Shown here piece by piece: positions 20,601 through 26,843 of a stretch of 64,000 nt of DNA; the first letter of the stretch is position 1; every line of letters begins with the position of its first letter. Origin of the DNA: Chitinophagaceae bacterium. Lineage in GTDB: Bacteria > Bacteroidota > Bacteroidia > Chitinophagales > Chitinophagaceae. The position numbers and the translations under genes are program-made. The notes beneath the pieces were generated by a model. It was not told the origin of the DNA and made no database searches. It worked only from the letters and a program-made list of their open reading frames with translations. Location: the NCBI GenBank assembly GCA_947447465.1, contig CANFKE010000002.1, positions 124,001-188,000 of the forward strand, in the 5' to 3' direction.

Positions 20601-23600
20601 GACGAAAATGAACTTGGAGTCAATGTTCCCGGCGCACTCACATTACGTATCACCGATACTGTATTTGCGCTAAAATTTGTTACAAAAATTTCCGGGCGCC
20701 CATCTCCATCTACGTCACCTATAGCCACACTTGTTGGGTTAGAGCCTACGCCTATATCAAATCTGGTGGCCAGTGAGCTGGTTGTAAAGCTACCTGGTGT
20801 TGATGTGTTACGGAAAATAGAAATTGAGTTACTAGACTGGTTGTTGACAACTATATCCAGCCTGCCATCACCATCCAGATCACCAATGGCTATTCCGTTA
20901 GAATTATTCGGCATAGAAAAATCAACCTTCGTCGCAAATGAGCTACTGCTCATACTACCGCTGGTGCTTGTATTTCTGTATATAGACAATGTACTTGTAG
21001 TAGCCTGAGATATTACCGCCATGTCTGTCTTGCCATCGCCATCAAAATCACCAAACGCTACTGAGTTAGGATTGACAACTGAAGTAAATGTAACCCTGTT
21101 GCTATAACTTATACTTCCCGGAACAAAAGGAGCATTGTTGTAAGTAGGAATGAAAGGTAATTTTGAAACACCGGATAAGCCCGATGTGCTATCGGTTACA
21201 GATATCGGCATGTAAGTGCCGCCTAGTGGCGATGTTACAGTTAGCGATGTAGCTGATACTGCTGTTACAGTTGCCTTCGTGGCACCAAAGTATACCTTAT
21301 TATTAGCCGCACTAGCCGTATTAAATCCATATCCGGTAAGTGTTATGGTACTGCCTGGTATTGCCGCGTTAGAATTTACTGAAGTAATAGTGGGCGGTGG
21401 GCTACTACCGCGCAGTATACTTGCACTCAATCCCCCGTAGTTAGTGGTAGCAACTTCAGGTCTCCCATCACCGTCCAGATCACCTATCCATACCATAATA
21501 GGGGTGTTACCTGTGGTCAGGTCTACCTTGGTAGCTAACGAACCTGAGGTAAAACTTCCCGCCACACTTGTTGTATTGCGGAATAATGAAACTGTATTTG
21601 AAGTGATATTTGACACCGCTACATCTACTTTGCCATCGCCATCAAGATCGCCGAGGGCTGTATAATTAGCGCCTGTACCTGTAGCATAGTCAACCTTGGC
21701 TTCAAATGAACCTGTTGTCACAGTTCCGCTCGTTGATATGTTGCGGAACAATGAAAGCGTATTTGAACTCGAATTACCAACCATCATATCGGGTTTGCCA
21801 TCTCCATCTATATCGCCTATCGATACACCGGTTGGCGACGTTCCTGTTGTGAAATCTACTTTTGCCGCAAAAGAGCTACTGTTAATACTGCCTATACTTG
21901 ATGTATTACGAAACACCGATACTGTTGCTGATGAGGAATTGGTAATCGCAATATCCAATTTGCCATCTCCATCTACGTCTCCGGCTGCAATGCCTGTAGG
22001 GGCACTGCCGGTAGTGAAATCTACCTTTGCCGCCAATGAAATGGAACCGATAGACGATAAATTGCGGAGGATAGACATAGTCGTAGATCCGTTATTAACA
22101 ACAGCTACATCTGCTTTGCCGTCGCCATCAAAATCGCCCGTTACAATGTTCACCGGACTAGTTCCCACGGTATATGAAACTGCTGCGGCAAATGAACCGG
22201 ATGTGATGCTTCCGCTCGTAGCTGTATTCAATAGTATTGATACATTATTCGAGTTAAAGTTACCTACTACTATATCCAGCTTACCGTCACCATCCATATC
22301 GACTATTGATACACCTCTGGCACCCGTGGCAGTGGTAAAATCTACCTTGGCTGCAAACGAATTTGAGGCAATAACTCCGCTTGTTGAAATGTTACGGAAT
22401 ACAGATACGCCACTACCCAATGTATTGGCTACGATCATATCGGTTTTTCCATCTCCATCTACATCACCAAAAGCAAAACCATTAGAATTACCGGTTGAAG
22501 TAAAATCAACTTTGGGTGCATAATTTAGTGAGCCAGCAGGGAACGCACTGTTGTTAAACTTCGGAACGAAGGGGTATTGTTGCCATCCCACGGCTGAATT
22601 GGGCACGTTTGTCACAGATAATCTTTCGTTGGTTGCACCTATAGGTGATACAACAGTAAGTGTGGTCGAAGACGCGGATGATACTGTGGCCTTTGTAGCA
22701 CCAAAGTACACTACATTGTTGGCCGCGGTAGTATTGAAGTTTGTACCTGTTATAGTAACGGTAGTACCCGGATTGCCAACATTCGGATTCACTGCCGTTA
22801 TTGTTGGTGGCGGGGACATAGGAATATTGCGATAGACAGATACGGTATTACTTCCGTAGTTGGTAACCACCATATCAGGCTTTCCATCACCATCTATATC
22901 TGCTATCGATACATTATATGGTGTATTACCTGCACTCAAGTCTACTCTGCCTCCAAGCGAACTTGTAGTGATACTGCCACTAGTTGCCGCATTTCTGAAT
23001 AAAGATGCACTGGCACTACCTGCATTGGCTACTGCAATATCTACCTTGCCATCACCATCCATATCACCTAAAGCCAAACCGTGTGGCTGGGTTGGGGTAG
23101 TGAAGTCGACCTTAGTAGAAAATGATATTGTACCACTTGATCCTGTGTTCCTGAACAATGATATAGTATTAGAATTGTAATTAGCTGTAGCCAGGTCCAG
23201 CTTGCCATCGCCATCTATGTCACCTATGCCTACACCCCAGGGGTTGGAACCTGTTGTTAAGTCAACTCTTGCAGCGAATGATGAAGTACTGAGAACACCA
23301 GTATTACTTACATTGCGAAAAACAGAGAGTGATGTGCCTGTATAATTACTCGTTATCAGATCTTGTTTGCCATCTCCATCCAGGTCACCAATAGCTATTA
23401 CACGGCAGCCGGTACCTGTGGTATAATCCGATTTAGTAGTGAATGCAAGAGATCCTGAGGTTGATAAATTACGATAGATGGACATTGAATTTGACTGTTC
23501 ATTCGCCACTGCAATATCTGGCTTGCCGTCGCCATCCAGATCTCCTACCGCTACATACCATGGGCCTGTTGCAGTAGCATAATCAACTTTTGTAGCAAAT

Positions 23601-25723
23601 GTGCCACTAGTAATACTACCTGTAGAACCGATATTACGATAAATTGATACTATTGCACTGTTATAGCTAACAACAATCATGTCTTGCTTGCCGTCCCCGT
23701 CTATATCTTTTACAACCACATTTACTGGAGTGGTTCCGGTTGTGAAATCTACTTTTGCAGCAAATGAACCTGCAGCGATACTACCTGTGGTGCTGATGTT
23801 GCGATAAACGGAAGCCGTATTGCTCGTGTAGTTCACTACTACCATATCCGACTTACCATCACCATCTATATCACCAAATGTCACGTGCTGTGGATTAGTA
23901 CCCGGTGTAAAATCTACCTTACCTCCCAAATTGATCACCCCCGATAAATAAGAGCTGTTATTATATGTAGGGGTGTAGGGATACTGCTCAAATCCTGTAA
24001 GGCCGCCAACGCTGTCTAAAAGTGATATGCGATCAAAAGTGCCGCCCACCGGTGAGGTTACAACCAATGCTGTTGACGTGCCAGATAGCACCGTAGCTGA
24101 TGTAGCCCCAAAAAAGACTTTATTATTTGCGGCAGTAGCATTGAAGTTGGTACCTGAGATCGTTATCGTTGAACCGGGATTGCCGGCATTAGGTGTTACT
24201 GATGTAATTGCCGGTGGTTGTGAAACAGGAGTAAAACGGAATACAGAAATAGTAGTGCTACTGCTTATTTCAGCGGCTGCGATATCAGGATAGCCATCTC
24301 CATCCAGATCTCCTATAGTAATACCATAGGGAGCTGAAGCTGTAGTCAAATCAATCTTACTTGCAAACGACCCCGAAGTTATACTTCCGCTGGTGCTCGT
24401 ATTTCTTAAAATGGATAACGTATTCGTACCTGCATTAGCAGCAGCAATATCTAGTTTGCCATCGCCATCCAGATCGCCCAGGGCCAACATAAGTGGACTG
24501 GATCCTAAAGTGAAATCTACTTTTGCTGCCAATGAACTGGTAGATATGCTGCCAGTTGTATGTGTATTTTGAAACACAGAAACAGTATTGGCGCCTTGGT
24601 TTGTTACCGCGAGGTCAGCCTTACCATCAAGGTCGAAGTCTCCTACTGCAACATAAACAGGTGATGAGCCTGTTGTGAAATCTACCTTTGCGGCAAATGA
24701 ACTTGCAGATATTGTACCTGCCGTACTTGTATTGGTAAATACAGATATGGTAGTTGAAGACTGGTTGGTTACTATCATTTCGGGCTTGCCATCTCCATTT
24801 AAATCTCCTAAAACAATATTTCTTGGCGACGAACCTGTAGTAAAATTAACCGCAGATGAAAATGATGCTGAATTGAAGGTGCCGGGTACACTAACATTGC
24901 GTAAAACTGATATGTTATTTGCTCCTGAGTTAGAAGCCATTATTTCAGGACGCCCATCTCCATCCACATCGCCAATAGCTACACTCGTAGGGTTAGAGCC
25001 AACACCCAGATCTATTCTTGATGCCAGAGAACTTGTTGTAAAACTTCCAGGCGTTGATATATTACGAAAAATGGATACTGAGTTACTGAGCTGATTATTA
25101 ACAACTATATCCAGCCTGCCATCTCCATCCAGATCGCCTATCGTTATTCCGTTAGAATTATTCGCAATAGAAAAATCAACTTTCGTTGCAAACGAACTAC
25201 TGCTCATACTGCCACTGGTACTTGTGTTTCTGAATATCGACAATGTGCTTGTTGATGCTTGGGCAACTACAGCCATATCCGTCTTTCCATCACCATCAAA
25301 GTCGCCAAATGCTACCGCATTAGGATTGGTTCCGGAAGTAAAAGTTACCCTATTGCCATAACCAATACTGCTTGGCACAAGTAGCGAATTATTATATGTT
25401 GGTGTGAAGAATGCCTTCGTGTATGCCGTTCTGCCCGCCGTACTGTCTGTAACAGATATGGGCATGTAAGTAGCACCTATAGGTAATGTTACTGTTAGCG
25501 TGTTTGCAGACGCTGAGGTGACGGTAGCTTTTGTTGCGCCAAAGTAAACTTTGTTATTGGTTGCAGTGGTATTGAAATTAGAACCGCTGATTGTAATCGT
25601 AGCTCCCGGATTTCCGGAAATTGTACTCACAGTACTAATACTTGGTTGAGCAACAGCAACACTCGTAATAAGGGTTAGAAATATGATACTCAAAAAATTG
25701 AGTTTTAAAGCACTATTATTCAT
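11645..25723 (-). CDS. Giant T9SS-secreted protein: eight TIG plus seven-blade FG-GAP/VCBS propeller modules
   Basis: Predicted secreted surface protein of 4692 aa. A signal peptide (LNFLSIIFLTLITSVAVAQ) is followed by eight modules of about 475 residues. Each has one IPT/TIG domain (starting PxITxVxPNxGNPG) and then exactly seven FG-GAP/VCBS repeats with the calcium-binding DxDGDGKxD core, 56 repeats by my count. Seven repeats suit a closed integrin-alpha-like beta propeller. Module types run A-B-C-A-B-C-A-D. Below about 14280 come PKD/Ig-like domains (LCVGDSSTF, VCSGSN, LCVGTTVTL), a WVGTISGNWNTPVNW segment and a final T9SS type A sorting domain (FHFTMTPNPATDDVGIS to the end). No enzyme motif is seen, so adhesion or an extended surface fibre is inferred. 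A promoter was not found, and a terminator lies just downstream. Confidence 0.92.
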   Translation of the reverse strand: MNNSALKLNFLSIIFLTLITSVAVAQPSISTVSTISGNPGATITISGSNFNTTATNNKVYFGATKATVTSASANTLTVTLPIGATYMPISVTDSTAGRTAYTKAFFTPTYNNSLLVPSSIGYGNRVTFTSGTNPNAVAFGDFDGDGKTDMAVVAQASTSTLSIFRNTSTSGSMSSSSFATKVDFSIANNSNGITIGDLDGDGRLDIVVNNQLSNSVSIFRNISTPGSFTTSSLASRIDLGVGSNPTSVAIGDVDGDGRPEIMASNSGANNISVLRNVSVPGTFNSASFSSAVNFTTGSSPRNIVLGDLNGDGKPEMIVTNQSSTTISVFTNTSTAGTISASSFAAKVDFTTGSSPVYVAVGDFDLDGKADLAVTNQGANTVSVFQNTHTTGSISTSSLAAKVDFTLGSSPLMLALGDLDGDGKLDIAAANAGTNTLSILRNTSTSGSITSGSFASKIDLTTASAPYGITIGDLDGDGYPDIAAAEISSSTTISVFRFTPVSQPPAITSVTPNAGNPGSTITISGTNFNATAANNKVFFGATSATVLSGTSTALVVTSPVGGTFDRISLLDSVGGLTGFEQYPYTPTYNNSSYLSGVINLGGKVDFTPGTNPQHVTFGDIDGDGKSDMVVVNYTSNTASVYRNISTTGSIAAGSFAAKVDFTTGTTPVNVVVKDIDGDGKQDMIVVSYNSAIVSIYRNIGSTGSITSGTFATKVDYATATGPWYVAVGDLDGDGKPDIAVANEQSNSMSIYRNLSTSGSLAFTTKSDYTTGTGCRVIAIGDLDGDGKQDLITSNYTGTSLSVFRNVSNTGVLSTSSFAARVDLTTGSNPWGVGIGDIDGDGKLDLATANYNSNTISLFRNTGSSGTISFSTKVDFTTPTQPHGLALGDMDGDGKVDIAVANAGSASASLFRNAATSGSITTSSLGGRVDLSAGNTPYNVSIADIDGDGKPDMVVTNYGSNTVSVYRNIPMSPPPTITAVNPNVGNPGTTVTITGTNFNTTAANNVVYFGATKATVSSASSTTLTVVSPIGATNERLSVTNVPNSAVGWQQYPFVPKFNNSAFPAGSLNYAPKVDFTSTGNSNGFAFGDVDGDGKTDMIVANTLGSGVSVFRNISTSGVIASNSFAAKVDFTTATGARGVSIVDMDGDGKLDIVVGNFNSNNVSILLNTATSGSITSGSFAAAVSYTVGTSPVNIVTGDFDGDGKADVAVVNNGSTTMSILRNLSSIGSISLAAKVDFTTGSAPTGIAAGDVDGDGKLDIAITNSSSATVSVFRNTSSIGSINSSSFAAKVDFTTGTSPTGVSIGDIDGDGKPDMMVGNSSSNTLSLFRNISTSGTVTTGSFEAKVDYATGTGANYTALGDLDGDGKVDVAVSNITSNTVSLFRNTTSVAGSFTSGSLATKVDLTTGNTPIMVWIGDLDGDGRPEVATTNYGGLSASILRGSSPPPTITSVNSNAAIPGSTITLTGYGFNTASAANNKVYFGATKATVTAVSATSLTVTSPLGGTYMPISVTDSTSGLSGVSKLPFIPTYNNAPFVPGSISYSNRVTFTSVVNPNSVAFGDFDGDGKTDMAVISQATTSTLSIYRNTSTSGSMSSSSFATKVDFSMPNNSNGIAIGDLDGDGRLDIVVNNQSSNSISIFRNTSTPGSFTTSSLATRFDIGVGSNPTSVAIGDVDGDGRPEIFVTNFSANTVSVIRNVSAPGTLTPSSFSSAVNFTTGTSPRDVVVGDLNGDGKAEMIVTNQGATTVSVFTNTSSMGGINASSFAAKVDFATGSSPVYVAVGDFDLDGKSDLAVTNQGANTVSVFSNTHTSGNISTGSFAAKVDFTVGSSPLMLAIGDLDGDGKPEIATANSGTTTLSILRNTSTSGSITSGSFANRLDLTVASNPYSIAIGDLDGDGYPDIAAAEINSSTTVSVIRNSPAQLPPAITSVSPNTGNPGTTITISGTNFNATPANNKVYFGATSATVISGSSTTLVVTSPVGGTFDRLTLLDSVAGLTAFEQYPYTPTFNNSSYLSGVINFGGKVDFSPGTNPQHVSFGDIDGDGKSDMAVVNYTSNTVSVYRNISTSGSIAAGSFAAKVDFTTGTTPVYVVIKDIDGDGKQDMIVVNYNSATVSIFRNIGSLGTISASTFATKVDFTTATGPWYATIGDLDGDGKPDMAVANEQSNSMSVYRNLCTPGNITVSTFTTKSDLATGNGPRVIAMGDMDGDGKQDLVTSNYSGTSLSVFRNIATTGNLGSTSFATRVDLTTGANPWGVGVGDIDGDGKLDIATANYNSNTVSLFRNTGSSGTISFSTKVDFTTPTQPHALSLGDLDGDGKVDLAVANAGSANVSVFRNTATSGSITTSSLGGRLDLNAGGTPYNVSIADIDGDGKPDMAVTNYGSNTVSIYLNNPMSQPPTITGVSPNVGNPGTTVTITGTNFNTTAANNVVYFGATKATVSAASATSLTVVSPIGATNERLSVINVPNSSAAWEQYSFLPKFDNSLFPAGAMNFNPKVDFAPTNNSYGFAFGDVDGDGKTDMVIANTLGSGVSVFRNISTTGTIASSSFAAKVDFATAAGARAVSIVDMDGDGKLDIVVGNINSNNVSVLLNTSTSGSVTSGSFAAAVSYAVGTSPVNIVTGDFDGDGKADVAVTNNGSTTMSILRNLSANGSISLAGKIDFTTGASPLGIAAGDIDGDGKLDIAVTNSSAATVSVFRNTSSIGSISSGSFAAKVDFTTGTSPSGVSIGDIDGDGKPDILVGNTSSNTLSLFRNIASSGSLTTGSLEAKVDYTTGTGANYIALGDLDGDGKVDIAVSNLTSNTVSLFRNANSAAGSFTSGSLAAKVDLVTGNSPNIVWIGDLDGDGRPEIATNNYNGLNASIMRGSNPPPTITAVSPNTAIPGSTITLTGYSFNTTAANNKVYFGATRATVTAASATTLTVTTPTGATYMPVTVTDSIAGLSGSAKLSFTPTYNNGSFVPGLINYASRTTFTSVVNPNSIAFGDFDGDGKTDMAVVSQATTSTLSIFRNTSTTGSMTSGSFAAKVDFTLGNNANGIAVADLDRDGKLDIVVNNQSSNTVSIFRNTATAGSITTSSLATRVDISVGANPTSVALGDVDGDGRPEILVTNSSANTVSVMRNISVQGAITTGSFSSSVTYATGTTPRDVVLGDINGDGKAEMIVTNQGANTISVFTNTSGAGSISIASFAAKVDFTTGTTPVYVAVGDFDRDGKSDLAVTNQGANTVSVFLNTHTSGNISTGSLAAKVDFAVGASPLMLAIGDVDGDSKPDIATANSGTTTLSILRNTSTTGSISSGSFATKTDFTTASSPYGIAIGDLDGDGLSDIAIAEINSSTTISVLRNAPPYLAPSITSVIPNKAKPGATVTLTGTNFNTTANNNKVYFGSIKATVSSATSTTLSVVVPFGALYGPVSVTDTVTGLSSASGQVSGYPLVSFMPVFDTMGFIIDTVNLKNKTDFIVTSLTGSKPVGAAIGDINGDGKADLVSANSDSSSVSIFLNASSGGTITAGSFNLYTKIVLAGKPNNVKLADIDGDGMLDIVAALTNSTSINIIRNTTINPSTPTFAARSSIAAGSVSSVAGIADFNGDGKLDIVLSLPTGVLAILKNTSVIGTISFASAVNATAGAVPLGIAVADYDGDGLADLATVNSGFTGSAYTGSTASVFRNTSTYNTISFATATTITTGSGPIDICTGDIDGDGKMDLVTSNFNDATFSAFRNTSSTGTISFTSGATFSAGVGVVGVNVADMTGDGRTDIVMSNAVTNSISVLRNTTTGTTFSFAPKVDRAAGSAPSTVTLGDLDGDGYTDVVAGNQGSNTISILENYPLPKIDTIAGVSSLCVGDSSTFTNSISGGTWRHTNATAAGLSATGAISALSAGIDTVFYTRIINGDTNFVKRVITINATPSITVTPVTSSVCSGSNTYITSSGAATYNWAPASSLSATTGTTVLSTPATSTTYTVSGTSAAGCTASNTQLITVISAPTAGTISGPSALCVGTTVTLIDTVSGGNWISSSTAIATISNSGILTGITNGTSTISYKVANACDTVFATYAVSVNTTQWVGTISGNWNTPVNWSCGIVPTVTDDILIPVAPFAPVIGTLASGSVKNIYIASLATVTVDSAAILNIKGNLQNSGRIIGKGRAILNNNLQQTITGKGTVVNLELNNSNGAKIDTASKLSVSGTLTVTFGTLITNDSLELASADTFNSSSTYAIIPGRIAAIPVSGASISGKVKVAQYVQGNYRRYRFWSHPFNASLSLSQVQQFIDITGKAGAANGFTTTASNAPSAFRLDPYTSNDTLGYDPGWKPYTKINSSAADSNMVRRYQGIRLFFRGAKGEGLGYTGYLGLYNPSPVTVKMFGNVNQGPQTAFMAQGAADPYHQSFNMMGNPYPSPIDIGQVLWRAAQTGNVQGSAFYVWDPTYGAGGNFITVPIGTATPVHYNIGANTCFQVRAGHDGDSLNFLESDKTTGINSYLFKMPVDYLTLNVYDSSYHIWDALNVQFNEKATESEDNKYDAVKQLNADFTFYSLSTERRKLAIDARPFEAETVIPLGISSSYKQRFIIRAENVAVPVGGTVYLHDKLLNKFTELTPGAEYAFTIEKERETQGDNRFELRLKSTAKTFDNDFHFTMTPNPATDDVGISFSTGRQEQVHVRIIDMSGVNVYSKDLGILQSGKVNISLHNLAAGIYVVEFTQGDKKNAQRLIKE
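17143..25645 (-). repeat. About 4.26-kb super-repeat (three-module A-B-C unit), two full copies
   Basis: Inside the giant gene the A-B-C triplet occupies about 25645-21405 and again about 21400-17143. A third A module and a more distant D module then cover about 17140-14280. Matching marker words (for example ACTACCGCGC at 21404 and 17141, and GGCATGTAAG at 25461 and 21207) sit 4254-4263 bases apart. The copies differ mostly at silent positions, so the duplication is not recent but the protein has been kept similar. Confidence 0.85.
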
Positions 25724-26033
25724 TGTATTATTTTAAATGTATGTTGTTCTCAGATTTTCCTATGATAATAAAAATGTATGTAATTTCATCGGTTAGTATT
25801 TGCTAAATCAAACTTCGTTCAACCAAAATGCAGTAGTACGCTATGTTCTTTGTCTGACAGATCGGGGGGAGGGTGCATTAAAAAAACTATGTTCACCAGG
25901 TAAAACTATTTCAGTTGAAAAACTTGATGTATGAAATGTGATGAAAGGCTTCTGCGTGTGGATGAACGTATTCTAATGAGGTATGATAGAAAATGAAGTG
26001 AAGCAATTTGTAATGTGTCGTCGCATGCAAAAA
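25724..26033. other. Upstream region of the giant gene
   Basis: About 310 bases between the giant gene start and the terminator of the response regulator. It contains no open frame worth calling. The promoter of the giant gene must lie here, but I could not pick a convincing -33/-7 pair. Confidence 0.35.
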
Positions 26034-26056
26034 AATATCAGCACCCGGCTGATATT
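26034..26056 (-). terminator. Terminator of the two-component operon
   Basis: A nine-base stem AATATCAGC/GCTGATATT with loop ACCCG lies 25 bases after the LytTR gene stop. The run of A just before it on the plus strand is a T-run in the direction of transcription. Confidence 0.75.
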
Positions 26057-26080
26057 CTTAGTTAAATCGTAAACAAAAAC

Positions 26081-26812
26081 TTATGTAGTCATTAAATGAG
26101 ATAATAAATCATCTCTATATGACTTACCAATTGGTATGTCTACTTTATCTATATAAATTTTATCTGTATTGATAACAGTCACCTTATTCACATTTACTAC
26201 ATATCCTTTATGTATCCTCATAAGGTTTTTACTACCTGCTAGTTCCATAAAACGCTGAAACGATGTTCTTACCCAAAGCTTATTGTCTACAGTATGCACA
26301 AATATGTAATTCTTGTCGCTTTCCAGATACAATATATCATCTATCTTAACCTTATGAAAATACTGTCCCTGTTTTACAAAAACACTATCCTTAACTATGA
26401 AATTTTCTTTATCAACAAGCTCTGTCTGTTTTGATCTTTGTAAAGAATAATTGTGTAAGCAAATTTCAATGGACGAGTACAACGCTTCTTTAGAAAAAGG
26501 CTTAACAAGAAAAGCAGGCGGGTTTAATTTTTTTACTCTGTCTACAGTAATTGGGTCAGAATTAGCAGTAAGGAAAATGAATGGTATATCATAATCCTCC
26601 TTAATCTTTTCAGCCAGTTCAATCCCATCTTTCTTACCTACCAGGTTGATATCTAGTAGCAGTACATCAGGCCGTTCATTTGCAATCATGGTTAAAGCCT
26701 CCATGTAGCTGATTGCGGGTTCCAATGCTATATAACCCATCTCTGTGAGTGCCTCTGCAATATTATCAGCCACCAGCAACTCGTCTTCAACTATACCTAC
26801 TCTTGTTTTCAT
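26081..26812 (-). CDS. LytTR-family response regulator
   Basis: DNA-binding response regulator of 243 aa. The receiver domain occupies residues 1-120, with the acidic pair Glu9-Asp10, phospho-acceptor Asp54 in LLLDINL, Thr in FLTAN and Lys in FLVKPF. A LytTR DNA-binding domain follows from about 145 (VKIDDILYLESDKNYIFVHT, then FMELAGSKNLMRIHKGYVVN). It lies 31 bases after the histidine kinase gene on the same strand, so they form a cognate pair in one operon. LytTR regulators often control surface or secreted proteins in Bacteroidota. The giant adhesin-like gene next door is a plausible target, but this is inference from position only. Confidence 0.92.
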   Translation of the reverse strand: MKTRVGIVEDELLVADNIAEALTEMGYIALEPAISYMEALTMIANERPDVLLLDINLVGKKDGIELAEKIKEDYDIPFIFLTANSDPITVDRVKKLNPPAFLVKPFSKEALYSSIEICLHNYSLQRSKQTELVDKENFIVKDSVFVKQGQYFHKVKIDDILYLESDKNYIFVHTVDNKLWVRTSFQRFMELAGSKNLMRIHKGYVVNVNKVTVINTDKIYIDKVDIPIGKSYRDDLLSHLMTT

Positions 26813-26843
26813 GCAACCTTTTTAACTAACACTAAGAAATTTT

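Noticed and set aside
14373-25094. Many long plus-strand open frames opposite the giant gene (for example 21696-22523 and 17940-18551)
   Set aside because: They mirror the repeats of the minus-strand gene. Codon bias of a repetitive, stop-poor sequence keeps the antisense frame open, and the products are low-complexity with no start context.
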